Below the pieces are notes generated by a model. The model was given only the letters and a program-made list of their open reading frames with translations. It was not told where the DNA came from and ran no database searches. Both the position numbers and the translations under genes were made by a program. 64,000 nucleotides of DNA from Salinicola tamaricis (GTDB taxonomy: Bacteria; Pseudomonadota; Gammaproteobacteria; Pseudomonadales; Halomonadaceae): the NCBI RefSeq assembly GCF_003006155.1, contig NZ_CP023559.1, positions 620,001 to 684,000 of the forward strand. Reading direction: 5' to 3'. Below are positions 56,897 through 64,000 of this stretch, piece by piece. Every line of letters begins with the position of its first letter. Positions within the stretch are counted from its first letter, which is position 1.

Positions 56897-57832
56897 ATGC
56901 AGGTACTGATCTATCACCAGGATGCCGCGCAGTGGCGCGACGTACTCGCCCAGCGTCTGCCCGAAGCCGAATTCCACCTGGGCGCCGATCACGGCAACCC
57001 CCAGGTCGACTATCTGGTGGCATGGAAGCCGCCAGCCTCGCTGTTCGAAGAACAGCGCGGGCTGCGTGGTATCGTCAATCTCGGTGCCGGGGTAGACGCC
57101 CTGCTCAACAACCCTGCGCTGCCGCGAGAGATTCCCATCGTCAAGCTGCGCGACGCCGGCATGGGTGAGCTGATCGGCGACTACGTGCGCTACGGCGTGC
57201 TCCACTTCCAGCGCGACTTCGACCGCTACCAGCGCCAGCAGCGCACGCAGAGCTGGCGCGAGGTCCCGGTGGTCGACAAGGCCGAATGGGGTATCGGCAT
57301 CCTCGGCCTGGGCGCAATCGGTACCCGGGTGGCGCAGATGCTGGCCGCCGACGGCTACCCCGTTCACGGCTGGAGCCGCTCGCCCAAGCAGCTCGAGGGC
57401 ATCACCTGCCACCATGGCGATGCCGGCCTCGACACCCTGCTCGGTCAGGTCATGACGCTGGTGACGCTGCTGCCGGACACCCCGGCCACCCGTCACCTGA
57501 TCGACCGCAATACCCTGGCCAGGCTGCCCATGGGCGCCAGCCTGATCAATCCCGGGCGCGGCACCCTGATCGATGAAACCGCCCTGCTCGACGCCCTCGG
57601 CAGCGGCGAGGCCGACGACGACGCCCGCCTACGCGGAGCGCTGCTCGACGCCTTCCCGCAGGAGCCGCTGCCGGCCGAAAGCCCGCTATGGCGCCACCCG
57701 CGTATTCTGATCACCCCGCACATGGCCGGCCCCACGCCGATCGGCGCCGCCGCCGATCAGGTCGCCGAGGCCCTGGGCCGGCTATCCCGTGGTGAGGCGG
57801 TCGAGACCATCGACCCCGATGCCGGCTATTGA
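56897..57832 (+). CDS. ghrA: Glyoxylate/hydroxypyruvate reductase A
   Basis: A 311-residue D-isomer 2-hydroxyacid dehydrogenase. The NAD(P)-binding motif is GILGLGAIG, the catalytic Arg lies in NPGRGTLID (second half), and the His in TPHMAGPT. The N-terminal segment VNLGAGVDALL and the lack of the longer lid match GhrA. It reduces glyoxylate and hydroxypyruvate. The ATG at 56897 follows AGGAGG. The frame continues open upstream into the relic MFS region and was not used. Confidence 0.88.
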   Translation: MQVLIYHQDAAQWRDVLAQRLPEAEFHLGADHGNPQVDYLVAWKPPASLFEEQRGLRGIVNLGAGVDALLNNPALPREIPIVKLRDAGMGELIGDYVRYGVLHFQRDFDRYQRQQRTQSWREVPVVDKAEWGIGILGLGAIGTRVAQMLAADGYPVHGWSRSPKQLEGITCHHGDAGLDTLLGQVMTLVTLLPDTPATRHLIDRNTLARLPMGASLINPGRGTLIDETALLDALGSGEADDDARLRGALLDAFPQEPLPAESPLWRHPRILITPHMAGPTPIGAAADQVAEALGRLSRGEAVETIDPDAGY

Positions 57833-58006
57833 ACGTATTCACCGACGATGCAACGCACCCCGACTGCCGAGACAAAACCGTTAATGGTCATACACAAAGA
57901 GGCTGCTCTGTGGCTCGCGTAAACGGCTAGCATGGACCACCCCTCTCCGGAGAGGAATTTGTAAAACTGATGGAGCATTCATTAGCTGCTCCAATCCAAC
58001 ACGGGT

Positions 58007-58759
58007 TCAGGTCTTGGATCGAGCCCAGTCAGGTAGGCGATTGCGACAGTATTCGGCGGCGCTAGGGGTATCCTCAGCGTCGAAGTCGGGGGTGTCGCCT
58101 CGCTTGCCATGATCGTAGCGCGGACAGTCACGGATGCCGCCGTCGTCGTCGTAGATGACCCAGACCCCGTCTTCGGCGCCTTGGTCGTCGTAGTCGCCGG
58201 CACCGAGCAACCGGCCGTCTTGATCGACGACACGCCAGTGACCGACCCGGCGACCGGCCTCGTAGCGGCCTTTCCATATCTGGTCGTAATGATTGTCACT
58301 GTGGATCCGCCAATCGCCACTGCGCTTGCCCTGCACATAGACACCGCGTTCGATCACACGACCCAGGGCATCGTAGCGAACGTAGTCGCCGCTGCGCTCA
58401 TCGTCGACATAATGGCCTTTTGCCATCACCTCGCCGTCCAAGGTTTCGATGACCAGGCCAGCGCGATTACCTTTGTCATCGTAGCGGCCCCGTTCGATCG
58501 TACCGACATATGTTTCCTCAGCGAAGCGGCCGACCTTGCGCCCGTGGACGCGTTCACGCCGCATGATCAGTCGCCCGTCCCCAGCGAATCGATAGAGCAC
58601 CCGCCGACCTCCGTGACGATTATCGATCTGGCGCATGGCCAGATAGCCGTCGCGATAGTAGGTTTCCGTCACGGTCCGGGCCTGGTCGCCCTCGCCGAGC
58701 TTGCGCTCACGACGTAGCGGCTTGCCGGTTTCCGGGTTGATATCCGCTTCCTCGATCAA
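58007..58759 (-). CDS. MORN/YwqK-repeat protein, second part (possibly the 3' part of the next gene)
   Basis: A 250-residue run of YwqK/MORN_2-type repeats: about six units with the pattern G-x-Y-x(2-3)-G-x(3)-G-x-W/V, for example YVQGKRSGDWRIHSD and YEAGRRVGHWRVVDQDG, ending EYCRNRLPDWARSKT. There is no signal peptide, and the only start is a TTG that overlaps the preceding stop (TTGA). A single missing base there would join it to the secreted upstream protein as GSER-LIEEADINPETGKPL, giving one protein of about 540 residues. I consider that as likely as two genes. YwqK-family repeats occur in proteins annotated as antitoxins to deaminase toxins. No toxin is adjacent. Confidence 0.6.
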   Translation of the reverse strand: MIEEADINPETGKPLRRERKLGEGDQARTVTETYYRDGYLAMRQIDNRHGGRRVLYRFAGDGRLIMRRERVHGRKVGRFAEETYVGTIERGRYDDKGNRAGLVIETLDGEVMAKGHYVDDERSGDYVRYDALGRVIERGVYVQGKRSGDWRIHSDNHYDQIWKGRYEAGRRVGHWRVVDQDGRLLGAGDYDDQGAEDGVWVIYDDDGGIRDCPRYDHGKRGDTPDFDAEDTPSAAEYCRNRLPDWARSKT

Positions 58760-59625
58760 CGCTCGCTGCCGTCGTCGGCATAGATCCGGCGTTCGTGACG
58801 ATAGAAATCCTCGGTCACACCGACACGCTTGCCGGCTTTATAGTGGGCGATCGCGACCAGGCTGCGATCGCCGTCGTCGTTGTAGATGAAGGCTCGCTCG
58901 ACGCCGTCTTTACTGCCGTGGTCGTAATGCGTTTCGGATAACAGCTGGCCTTGGTCGTTCCAGGCTCGCGTCCAGCCGTTCCTTCTCCCATTCTTGTAGT
59001 GAATCCGCAGGCGTAGCCGCCGCTCTTGTCCATCGGCGCGCTGTTTATCAGGTCGATAATAATATTCCGCCGCCCCTTCCCGCAGATCGTCTCGATAAGG
59101 CTCGATACTCTGGAGAACGCCGTCGCGGAAGCTCTTGCTGGGGCCTTCTTTCTTGCCGTCGACATATTCGGTGGTGCGATAGACCTCACCGTCTTCGTCA
59201 TATTCCAGCGTCGGGCCGTTGCGCTTGCCGTGGGCGTATTCGGCTTTGCGATCGAGATGGCCCTGGCGATCGTAGAAGGTGATCGTGCCGGTCGATTGGC
59301 CTTTAGCGTTGCGCTGGCCAGTTTCGATCAACGCCCGATCTCCGCTGTCGCGGTACTGTCGGTACGGGCCCACCATCTTGTAATTGCCGTTCAGTTTCGG
59401 GTTGTCGACATAGGCGTTCATGTAACGCCCGCCGTCGACGCGCCGTATCGTGATCGGCCAGCCCGGCTGTTCGCGCGTCTCGCTGACCACAGCACGGTAA
59501 CGCGCCTGGCTGCGGGGAACCTTGTCGAAATGCTTGTCTAGCCAGTAGGTCGCGGCCTGGGCGCTGCCGGCGACCAGCAGTCCGACGAGCAGGCCCATGC
59601 GAACGATCCGGGGCAGCATGTTCAT
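58756..59625 (-). CDS. Secreted MORN/YwqK-repeat protein
   Basis: A 289-residue protein with an N-terminal signal peptide (MNMLPRIVRMGLLVGLLVAGSAQA, cleavage about residue 23), then an unrelated ~60-residue stretch and at least six YwqK-type repeats such as YAHGKRNGPTLEYDEDGE, YVDGKKEGPSKSFRDG and YKNGRRNGWTRAWNDQGQ. The start at 59625 has GGAGAG upstream and overlaps the stop of the preceding gene (ATGA). Repeat proteins of this kind bind partners through beta-hairpin arrays. Periplasmic or outer-surface location is likely. The function is unknown. Confidence 0.65.
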   Translation of the reverse strand: MNMLPRIVRMGLLVGLLVAGSAQAATYWLDKHFDKVPRSQARYRAVVSETREQPGWPITIRRVDGGRYMNAYVDNPKLNGNYKMVGPYRQYRDSGDRALIETGQRNAKGQSTGTITFYDRQGHLDRKAEYAHGKRNGPTLEYDEDGEVYRTTEYVDGKKEGPSKSFRDGVLQSIEPYRDDLREGAAEYYYRPDKQRADGQERRLRLRIHYKNGRRNGWTRAWNDQGQLLSETHYDHGSKDGVERAFIYNDDGDRSLVAIAHYKAGKRVGVTEDFYRHERRIYADDGSER

Positions 59626-60425
59626 TGGTAACTCTCCAGGCGGTCGTGCCAACGTCGGTCGATCGGCGTGCCGGACAGCTCTACCCAGCGAATGCGGTGT
59701 ACGCGGCCCCAGAAGCGGATGCGGCCGTCGGGTGTCATGTAATGATCGAGTCGGGACTCACGCATCTCGCGAATCGCGTCGGCCTCGCTGGGGTTGATGC
59801 GCCGGTCGTGCCGCATGGGCCTTAGCGGTAGGCCACGTGAGCTGAGAAAACGCATCCGTTCGAAGAACCGGTCGGCCGGCATAGCCGGATCGGGACGGTG
59901 GCCCAGCACGTGGCCGATATCCACCACCCAAGGGGTATCGCTGTCGTGTTCGGCGCTGTGCCAACGCGGCGCACCATCGCAGTGCAGGTGAGTCGCGACG
60001 TCGATGCCATAGAAATACTGGCGTCGGCCGTCGTCGGTACTCAATTCCCAATCCTGGGTCCCGGCCGGTGTCTCGACCAACTGGCCGGCAATCCAGTGCT
60101 CGCCGAGCCGGGGTTTCCAGACCAAGGCGTGGCCATTTTGATCGGGCGCCTCGACGGTCAGCTCGCAAGCGCCACCAGCGCCAGCCGGTAGTCGCAGACG
60201 CAGACGATTGCGCTCGGCGCCAGTGGGCATGACATCACCCAACATAAGAGTGCCGGAAGCCGGCTCAGGCCAGCCCCTCAAAGCCGACATCCTCGATGGG
60301 GCTTTTTCGTTGGTGCGGACGTGGCCTGCGTCACCGTCAGGGTGAGTCGCTTGCCGTTTGGCGAGGCCGGCCACGACGACAATCGCAGCGAGGGCGAGGC
60401 CACCGGCCCAGTACTTAAGTGCCAT
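59622..60425 (-). CDS. Hypothetical membrane-anchored or exported protein
   Basis: A 267-residue protein with a hydrophobic N-terminal segment (residues 6-21, ALAAIVVVAGLA-like) and no recognised domain. The body contains beta-rich segments (NRLRLRLPAGAGGACELTVEAP, DWELSTDDGRRQYFYGIDVATHLHCDG) and two lone Cys residues. Its 3' end overlaps the start of the secreted MORN protein by four bases. It appears to encode a periplasmic component of the same system. I cannot name it. Confidence 0.5.
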   Translation of the reverse strand: MALKYWAGGLALAAIVVVAGLAKRQATHPDGDAGHVRTNEKAPSRMSALRGWPEPASGTLMLGDVMPTGAERNRLRLRLPAGAGGACELTVEAPDQNGHALVWKPRLGEHWIAGQLVETPAGTQDWELSTDDGRRQYFYGIDVATHLHCDGAPRWHSAEHDSDTPWVVDIGHVLGHRPDPAMPADRFFERMRFLSSRGLPLRPMRHDRRINPSEADAIREMRESRLDHYMTPDGRIRFWGRVHRIRWVELSGTPIDRRWHDRLESYQ

Positions 60426-60473
60426 GGGTGCATTCCATTCGGGCAGGGCTTTGATCTCGACTCATAGCTCCAC

Positions 60474-60611
60474 TCACACCTGGAGTTCGGCCCAGTCGGG
60501 CAGTCGGTCGCGACAGAGCGCGAACGCGCTGAGGCGCTCTTCAACCACTAGCCGATGAGGCACGAGGGCGGTGTCGGCGATATCGAAGAGATCGAGAAGG
60601 TCCTTGGACAT
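60474..60611 (-). CDS. Small ORF (45 aa) with the CRxRLPDWA tail
   Basis: ATG 60611 encodes MSKDLLDLFDIADTALVPHR, then LVVEERLSAFALCRDRLPDWAELQV, stop. The end CRDRLPDWA matches the end of the MORN protein (CRNRLPDWA, about 58030). The likeness suggests a shared tail motif, or a relic of a longer repeat protein. No good ribosome-binding site is visible, and the gap to the next gene is 48 bases. Similar only in this tail. Confidence 0.4.
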   Translation of the reverse strand: MSKDLLDLFDIADTALVPHRLVVEERLSAFALCRDRLPDWAELQV

Positions 60612-60950
60612 GTTCGCTATACTGATCGCGGGGTCGGCGATGGTCAGAGGGGACAGGATAACGCATCATGCGATAAATATTTGTAGGAGATATGCTACAG
60701 CTCGCGTGAGCTATCCGCGTTTGCAGCCAATTTACCTGCGCAACACCCGAATAGCGGAGGGGCTACGGGGTTAAAACGACATCCCGTCACGCTAATATGA
60801 ATTTATCCGACGCACCAATCCATCAGGCATGGGACTCGTCACGTCATTATATAAAGGAGGGCCTATTGCGTATGGCGACCGCCGGTCCGACACCGTTTGC
60901 GACATTCGGCGTCCCGCCGAGAGGTTGACGCTCAGAGACGATCCGGCCCC
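60612..60950. other. AT-rich intergenic region, no gene recognised
   Basis: About 340 bases, AT-rich compared with the rest (for example GATAAATATTTGTAGGAGATATGC near 60673, and TCATTATATAAAGGAGGG near 60845). It should hold the promoter of the MORN operon (minus strand). A GAGGG-preceded ATG-like start near 60829-60870 was not judged real. Confidence 0.4.
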
Positions 60951-61821
60951 ATGCTGTCACGCTCCGCCTTGGCACTGCTGCCGGCGTCGCTGCGCCCGGC
61001 GGCGCGGAGTTTTCTCACCTATCTGGCCACGCTGCCCAGCAGCGCCCCGACGCCTGCCCGACTGCGCAAGCCGCGCGATCTATCTGGTCGCGCCCGCCGG
61101 TACCTATAGGCGACGTCGCGATGGCTACCGCTGCCACAACTGCACCAAGCAGTTCAATGTTTTAACAGGTACGCCGCTGAGCCGGCTTCGCTTGGAGGAG
61201 AAATGGAAGCCGTGGATGAATTACCGCTTTCAGGGCTTTCCCCAGGAGAGAATCGCTGACTTCCTGGATATCAGCGACAAGGCATCCATGACCTGGAGCC
61301 GCGCCTTTACGGCGACCCTGGCGGAGTACGACTCTGAGCTTTACCGCTGGTGGGAGGATCACCAGTCCACCGATATCTCGGCGCTTACGACCGAAGCCGA
61401 GGAAGCCCTGGAACAATGTATAATGGCGCTCACCAACCTCAGGACGCTAACCGATAGACACTGCGCCTAATGCGGTTCTTCATCGACCCAACTGGTGACG
61501 AGCCGGCGCAACACAGAGTACCAGTGCCATGATTGCGGTCGCCGCTATAACAATCTGACGAAAACACCGCTGGCCAACCCAAATCATATAGCGCTGCGGG
61601 CGGACTACGTACGCCTGCTCATAGTGGGGTATCACAATACTGAAATCGGAAAGCGATTGGACTTGAGTGCGCCATTGACGAGCCTGTAGCGGCCGCACTT
61701 ACTTCAGATTCTGCAAACGCGCTGGCCGCTGCTGGCTCACTGGACGATACCAATGGTCCCGGCGTTGCGTCAGCCAGTCGCGCAATATTTGAGGCCGGTC
61801 ACACGCGACGCCAAGTACTGA
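60951..61821 (+). pseudogene. Double zinc-ribbon protein (DUF746-like), disrupted by stops and a frameshift
   Basis: The N-terminal piece (MLSRSALALLPASLRPAARS, in one frame) and the first zinc ribbon (CASRAIYLVAPAGTYRRRRD ... YRCHNCTKQFNVLTGTPLSRL) are one base apart. The second ribbon reads HCA-stop-CGSSSTQLVTSRRNTEY, then QCHDCGRRYNNLTKTPLA, with a TAA at 61468-61470 between the two halves of a C-x2-C pair. A TAG at 61687-61689 precedes RPHLLQILQTRWPLLAHW and the final TGA at 61819. Repeated zinc ribbons with LTGTPLARL-like motifs are typical of DUF746 or transposase-associated proteins. I recognise the type with moderate confidence only. Two in-frame nonsense codons argue for real decay. 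Confidence 0.5.
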
Positions 61822-62022
61822 ACGTAGCCACCGACGACACCCGACACTGCGATCGCGCCGCGGTCGAACTCAGCCGCCGCTGCCCTCTTCACCCCCGGGC
61901 GGGTCTCATCCACACTGCGGGGAGCGCCCCTCGGGCTGGCTGCGGCTGAGCGACCGCCCCCGGCGCATCGATCAGGCCACAGGTCAGGCGTCGTTCACGA
62001 ACGCCTAGTAGAGGTGAACGCG

Positions 62023-63298
62023 ATGAGAGACATCTCCAGCACCAGCTTCGCGGCGTTCGGCGCCGTGCTCATCGCCATCAGCTATGGCGTGGCGCGTTTC
62101 GCATTCGGGCTCTTCGTGCCGCAGATCCGCGACGACCTGGGTCTCACCACCTACACCATCGGGGTGATCGGCGCGCTGCCGCTGGTGAGCTTCCTGCTCT
62201 CCAACGGCTTCGCCCCGATACTCGCCAACCGCCTGGGCGCACGCTATGCGGCGATGATCTCGACCAGCTTCGGCGTCGCCGGCCTGGCGCTCATCAGCCA
62301 GGCGGCGAGCGCCATCACCCTGGGTATCGGCGTCTTCTCCTGCGGTATCTGCACCGGGCTGATGTGATGCCGGCACTGACGACCGCATGCAGGCCGTGGT
62401 CAAGCGCACTCTGCATGCGCGGGTCAGCTCGTTCATGAACGCGGGCACCAGCATCGGCATCATGGTTGCCGTGCCCACGGTGATCGTCATGACCGGCGCC
62501 TGGCGCACGGCCTACCTCTTTCACTGCCCTGGCCATCGTTGGCCTGTGCGCGACCTGGTTTCCTGCCGGCGGTATCGCGGCTGACGCCCGCCAACGCCGC
62601 CCCACCGCCGCCGCTCGGTGAGCTGCCCTGGTCGCGGCTGATCCGCCTGTCGCTGTTCGCGTTCTTGATGGGCTTCGTCTCGTCGGCGTACTGGATCTTC
62701 GCCCCCGACCTGTGATCACCCTCGGTGGCGGCTCGGCGGGCACCACCGGCTGGCTCTGGTTCGCGGTGGGCGTGGCGGGTCTGGGTGGCGCCGTGGTCGC
62801 CGATCTCGCCGACCGCAACAATCCGCCGATCACTCAGGCGCTGAGTGATGATGCTCGCCGCCAGCATGCTGCTGCTGGCAGCCAACCCGTCGCAGCCCGG
62901 GCTGACGCTCTTTTCGGCACTGATCTTCGGCCTCTCCTACATGAGCTTGACCGGGCTCTATCTGATGACCGGTATCCGCCTGTTGCCGGGGCGCCTGTCG
63001 GCGGGCCCGGTGTTTCCCTTCATGGCCGTGCGTTGGGCCAGGCGACGGCTCGCCGGTGATCGGGCGCTTGATCGACCTGTTCGACTACACCTACGCCTTC
63101 TCGTTGATCGCCGCACTGGGCATCGTCGTCGCTATCCTCTCGCCCTTCTATCCCGGCTATATCACCGAGGCCCAGGAGGAGCCCGAAGAGGAGGCCGGAC
63201 TGGAGGGCGCTTACGCCTACCAGCTCCAGGACGAGGCGGGCCAGCCGCTGGAGGATCCGGTGGACGATGCCCTGGAGGAGGCCAAACCCACGGCGTGA
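62023..63298 (+). CDS. YbfB/YjiJ-family MFS transporter (frameshifts)
   Basis: About 425 residues over several frames. Helix 1 carries ISYGVARFAFGLFVPQIRDDLGL, typical of the YbfB/YjiJ group. Further blocks: SSFMNAGTSIGIMVAVPTVIVM, LSLFAFLMGFVSSAYWIFAPD and GSPVIGRLIDLFDYTYAFSLIAALG. Breaks lie near 62365, 62515, 62715, 62850 and 63045. The C-terminal ~45 residues are very acidic (ITEAQEEPEEEAGLEGAY), unusual for the group. Probably a transporter of a small organic compound. Confidence 0.75.
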
Positions 63299-63416
63299 TC
63301 GCGGGCAGGGGGCTAATATCGAATGCGCATGAAATGCGGCCCCCATCATCGGCACGCGTGAACCTTTGGCCCAAACCGGTATCAACAGAGCCAAGCCTCC
63401 AGCCTGAGTTCAGACG

Positions 63417-64000
63417 ATGTCCACTCTCACCTCGATGCTACTGTCACTCGCCCTATTGCTGTTCGGTACGACCACGGCGCTGGCGCAAAGCGCACCAACG
63501 CCCTTCGTGGCACACTACCGCCTGGCCATCAGCGGCTGGCCGGATGCCACGATCACCCATCGCCTGAGCCGGCACGGCGACGCCTGGGAGAGCGCGATGC
63601 AGGCCAGTGTCAAGATCGCCCACGGCAAGGAGCGCGGGCGCTTCACCGTAAAGGGCGATGGCGTGCAGGCTCTCGACTACACCTCCGGCTACTCGCTGCT
63701 GGGAATCGGCGATGACTACCATCTGAACGCCAAGCAACTGAAACGCCTGCCCGACCGCCAGACTGCGCTGTTCGAACTTGCGCGCACGGCCCCCGAGGCG
63801 CGCTGCCGCAGCGATCAGGTGTCGCCCTGCCAGCTCACCTATCAAGACCACAAGGGGCGTGACAAGACGCTCTTCTATCGGGTGACCGCGAGAAGGAGGT
63901 CACCACGCCGGCCGGCAAGTTTCCGGGGTCAGCGTCGATACCTGGGACGCCGACCCGGACAAGCGTGGCCGCCATCTGTTCCTGACCTTCGACCGCGCGT
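63417..64000 (+). CDS. DUF3108 periplasmic protein (3' end outside window; frameshift)
   Basis: About 195 residues visible. A signal peptide (LTSMLLSLALLLFGTTTALAQ, cleavage near residue 24) is followed by FVAHYRLAISGWPDATITHRL and GYSLLGIGDDYHLNAKQLKR, typical of DUF3108. Near 63890 one indel shifts the frame, and the expected TPAGKFPG ... SVDTWDAD ... HLFLTFD region follows in the corrected frame to the right edge. Role unknown. The family is often found near cell-envelope genes. Not reported as a long frame because it runs off the window. Confidence 0.7.
   Translation, partial: MSTLTSMLLSLALLLFGTTTALAQSAPTPFVAHYRLAISGWPDATITHRLSRHGDAWESAMQASVKIAHGKERGRFTVKGDGVQALDYTSGYSLLGIGDDYHLNAKQLKRLPDRQTALFELARTAPEARCRSDQVSPCQLTYQDHKGRDKTLFYRVTARRRSPRRPASFRGQRRYLGRRPGQAWPPSVPDLRPR

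Noticed and set aside
56897..57832. ghrA as part of an ectoine operon
   Set aside because: It is 480 bases beyond the MFS gene, separated by the relic fragment and a hairpin, and it has its own ribosome-binding site. No shared box was seen.
58757..58759. Calling the third MORN gene an independent gene with certainty
   Set aside because: TTG start, no signal peptide and continuation of the repeat pattern make a split single gene equally likely, so both readings are given.
60829..60950. Start of the zinc-ribbon gene at 60829
   Set aside because: The first ~90 codons of this frame are low-complexity and unlike the family. The typical N-terminus is in another frame from 60951.
1..64000. tRNA, rRNA or CRISPR array
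   Set aside because: No cloverleaf-like segment with tRNA boxes, no rRNA-like stretch and no regularly spaced identical repeats of 25-40 bases were seen. The 14-bp array at 14051 has no spacers.

Overview
The window is a GC-rich chromosomal segment, probably from a halophilic gammaproteobacterium of the Halomonadaceae (Halomonas / Salinicola / Chromohalobacter group). That placement is an inference. It rests on the nearly complete ectoine and hydroxyectoine catabolic gene set, a carnitine catabolic cluster, a SulP-UspA gene pair, an aryl-polyene pigment cluster and the base composition. No rRNA, tRNA or CRISPR array was seen.

Layout. 1-5.9 kb (+): 3' end of an aryl-polyene (APE) cluster: MMPL exporter, halogenase-like flavoenzyme, DUF3261 lipoprotein, ketosynthase, dehydratase, ketoreductase. 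6-10 kb: membrane protein, RidA, tandem UspA, SulP anion transporter. 10-12.2 kb (-): mntH-mntR manganese uptake. 12.3-13.9 kb: two HAD phosphatases. 14-17.5 kb: carnitine catabolism cdhR and cdhCAB. 17.8-22.3 kb: argC, cupin, SDR, CynX-type MFS, DUF4396. 22.6-34.7 kb: sugar MFS, LysE, AraC, MBL-fold, EamA, LysR, PIG-L deacetylase, non-specific nuclease, PoxB, amidase. 34.7-40 kb: YrhK, zwf, MFS, iron alcohol dehydrogenase, GNAT. 40-54.7 kb: the ectoine region, with eutC-eutB-doeD-doeC on one side, doeX-doeB-doeA and divergent enuR on the other, and a complete vanillate demethylase island (vanA-vanR-vanB-vanK) between them. 55-57.8 kb: a lower-GC MFS gene, a decayed fragment of a paralogue of it, and ghrA. 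58-60.6 kb (-): a coupled operon of MORN/YwqK-repeat proteins. 61-61.8 kb: a double zinc-ribbon pseudogene. 62-64 kb: a YbfB-type MFS and a DUF3108 protein running off the edge.

How it works together. Most of the window imports and burns osmolytes or plant-derived carbon: carnitine to glycine betaine, hydroxyectoine to ectoine to aspartate, and vanillate to protocatechuate. Each pathway has its own regulator next to it (CdhR, EnuR plus DoeX, VanR), and candidate operators are visible in the sequence.

Quality warning. More than twenty genes with clear full-length homology are broken by one or more single-base indels, including argC, which should be needed for arginine synthesis. Others, including every gene from 22.6 to 34.7 kb, are intact. 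I read most breaks as sequence or assembly error and annotate those genes end to end as CDS, giving the break points. Two loci, 56.7 kb and 61 kb, carry in-frame stop codons and look genuinely decayed.

A family of intergenic palindromic elements (four copies) sits directly 3' of genes. They share a core, but each has its own self-complementary ends.
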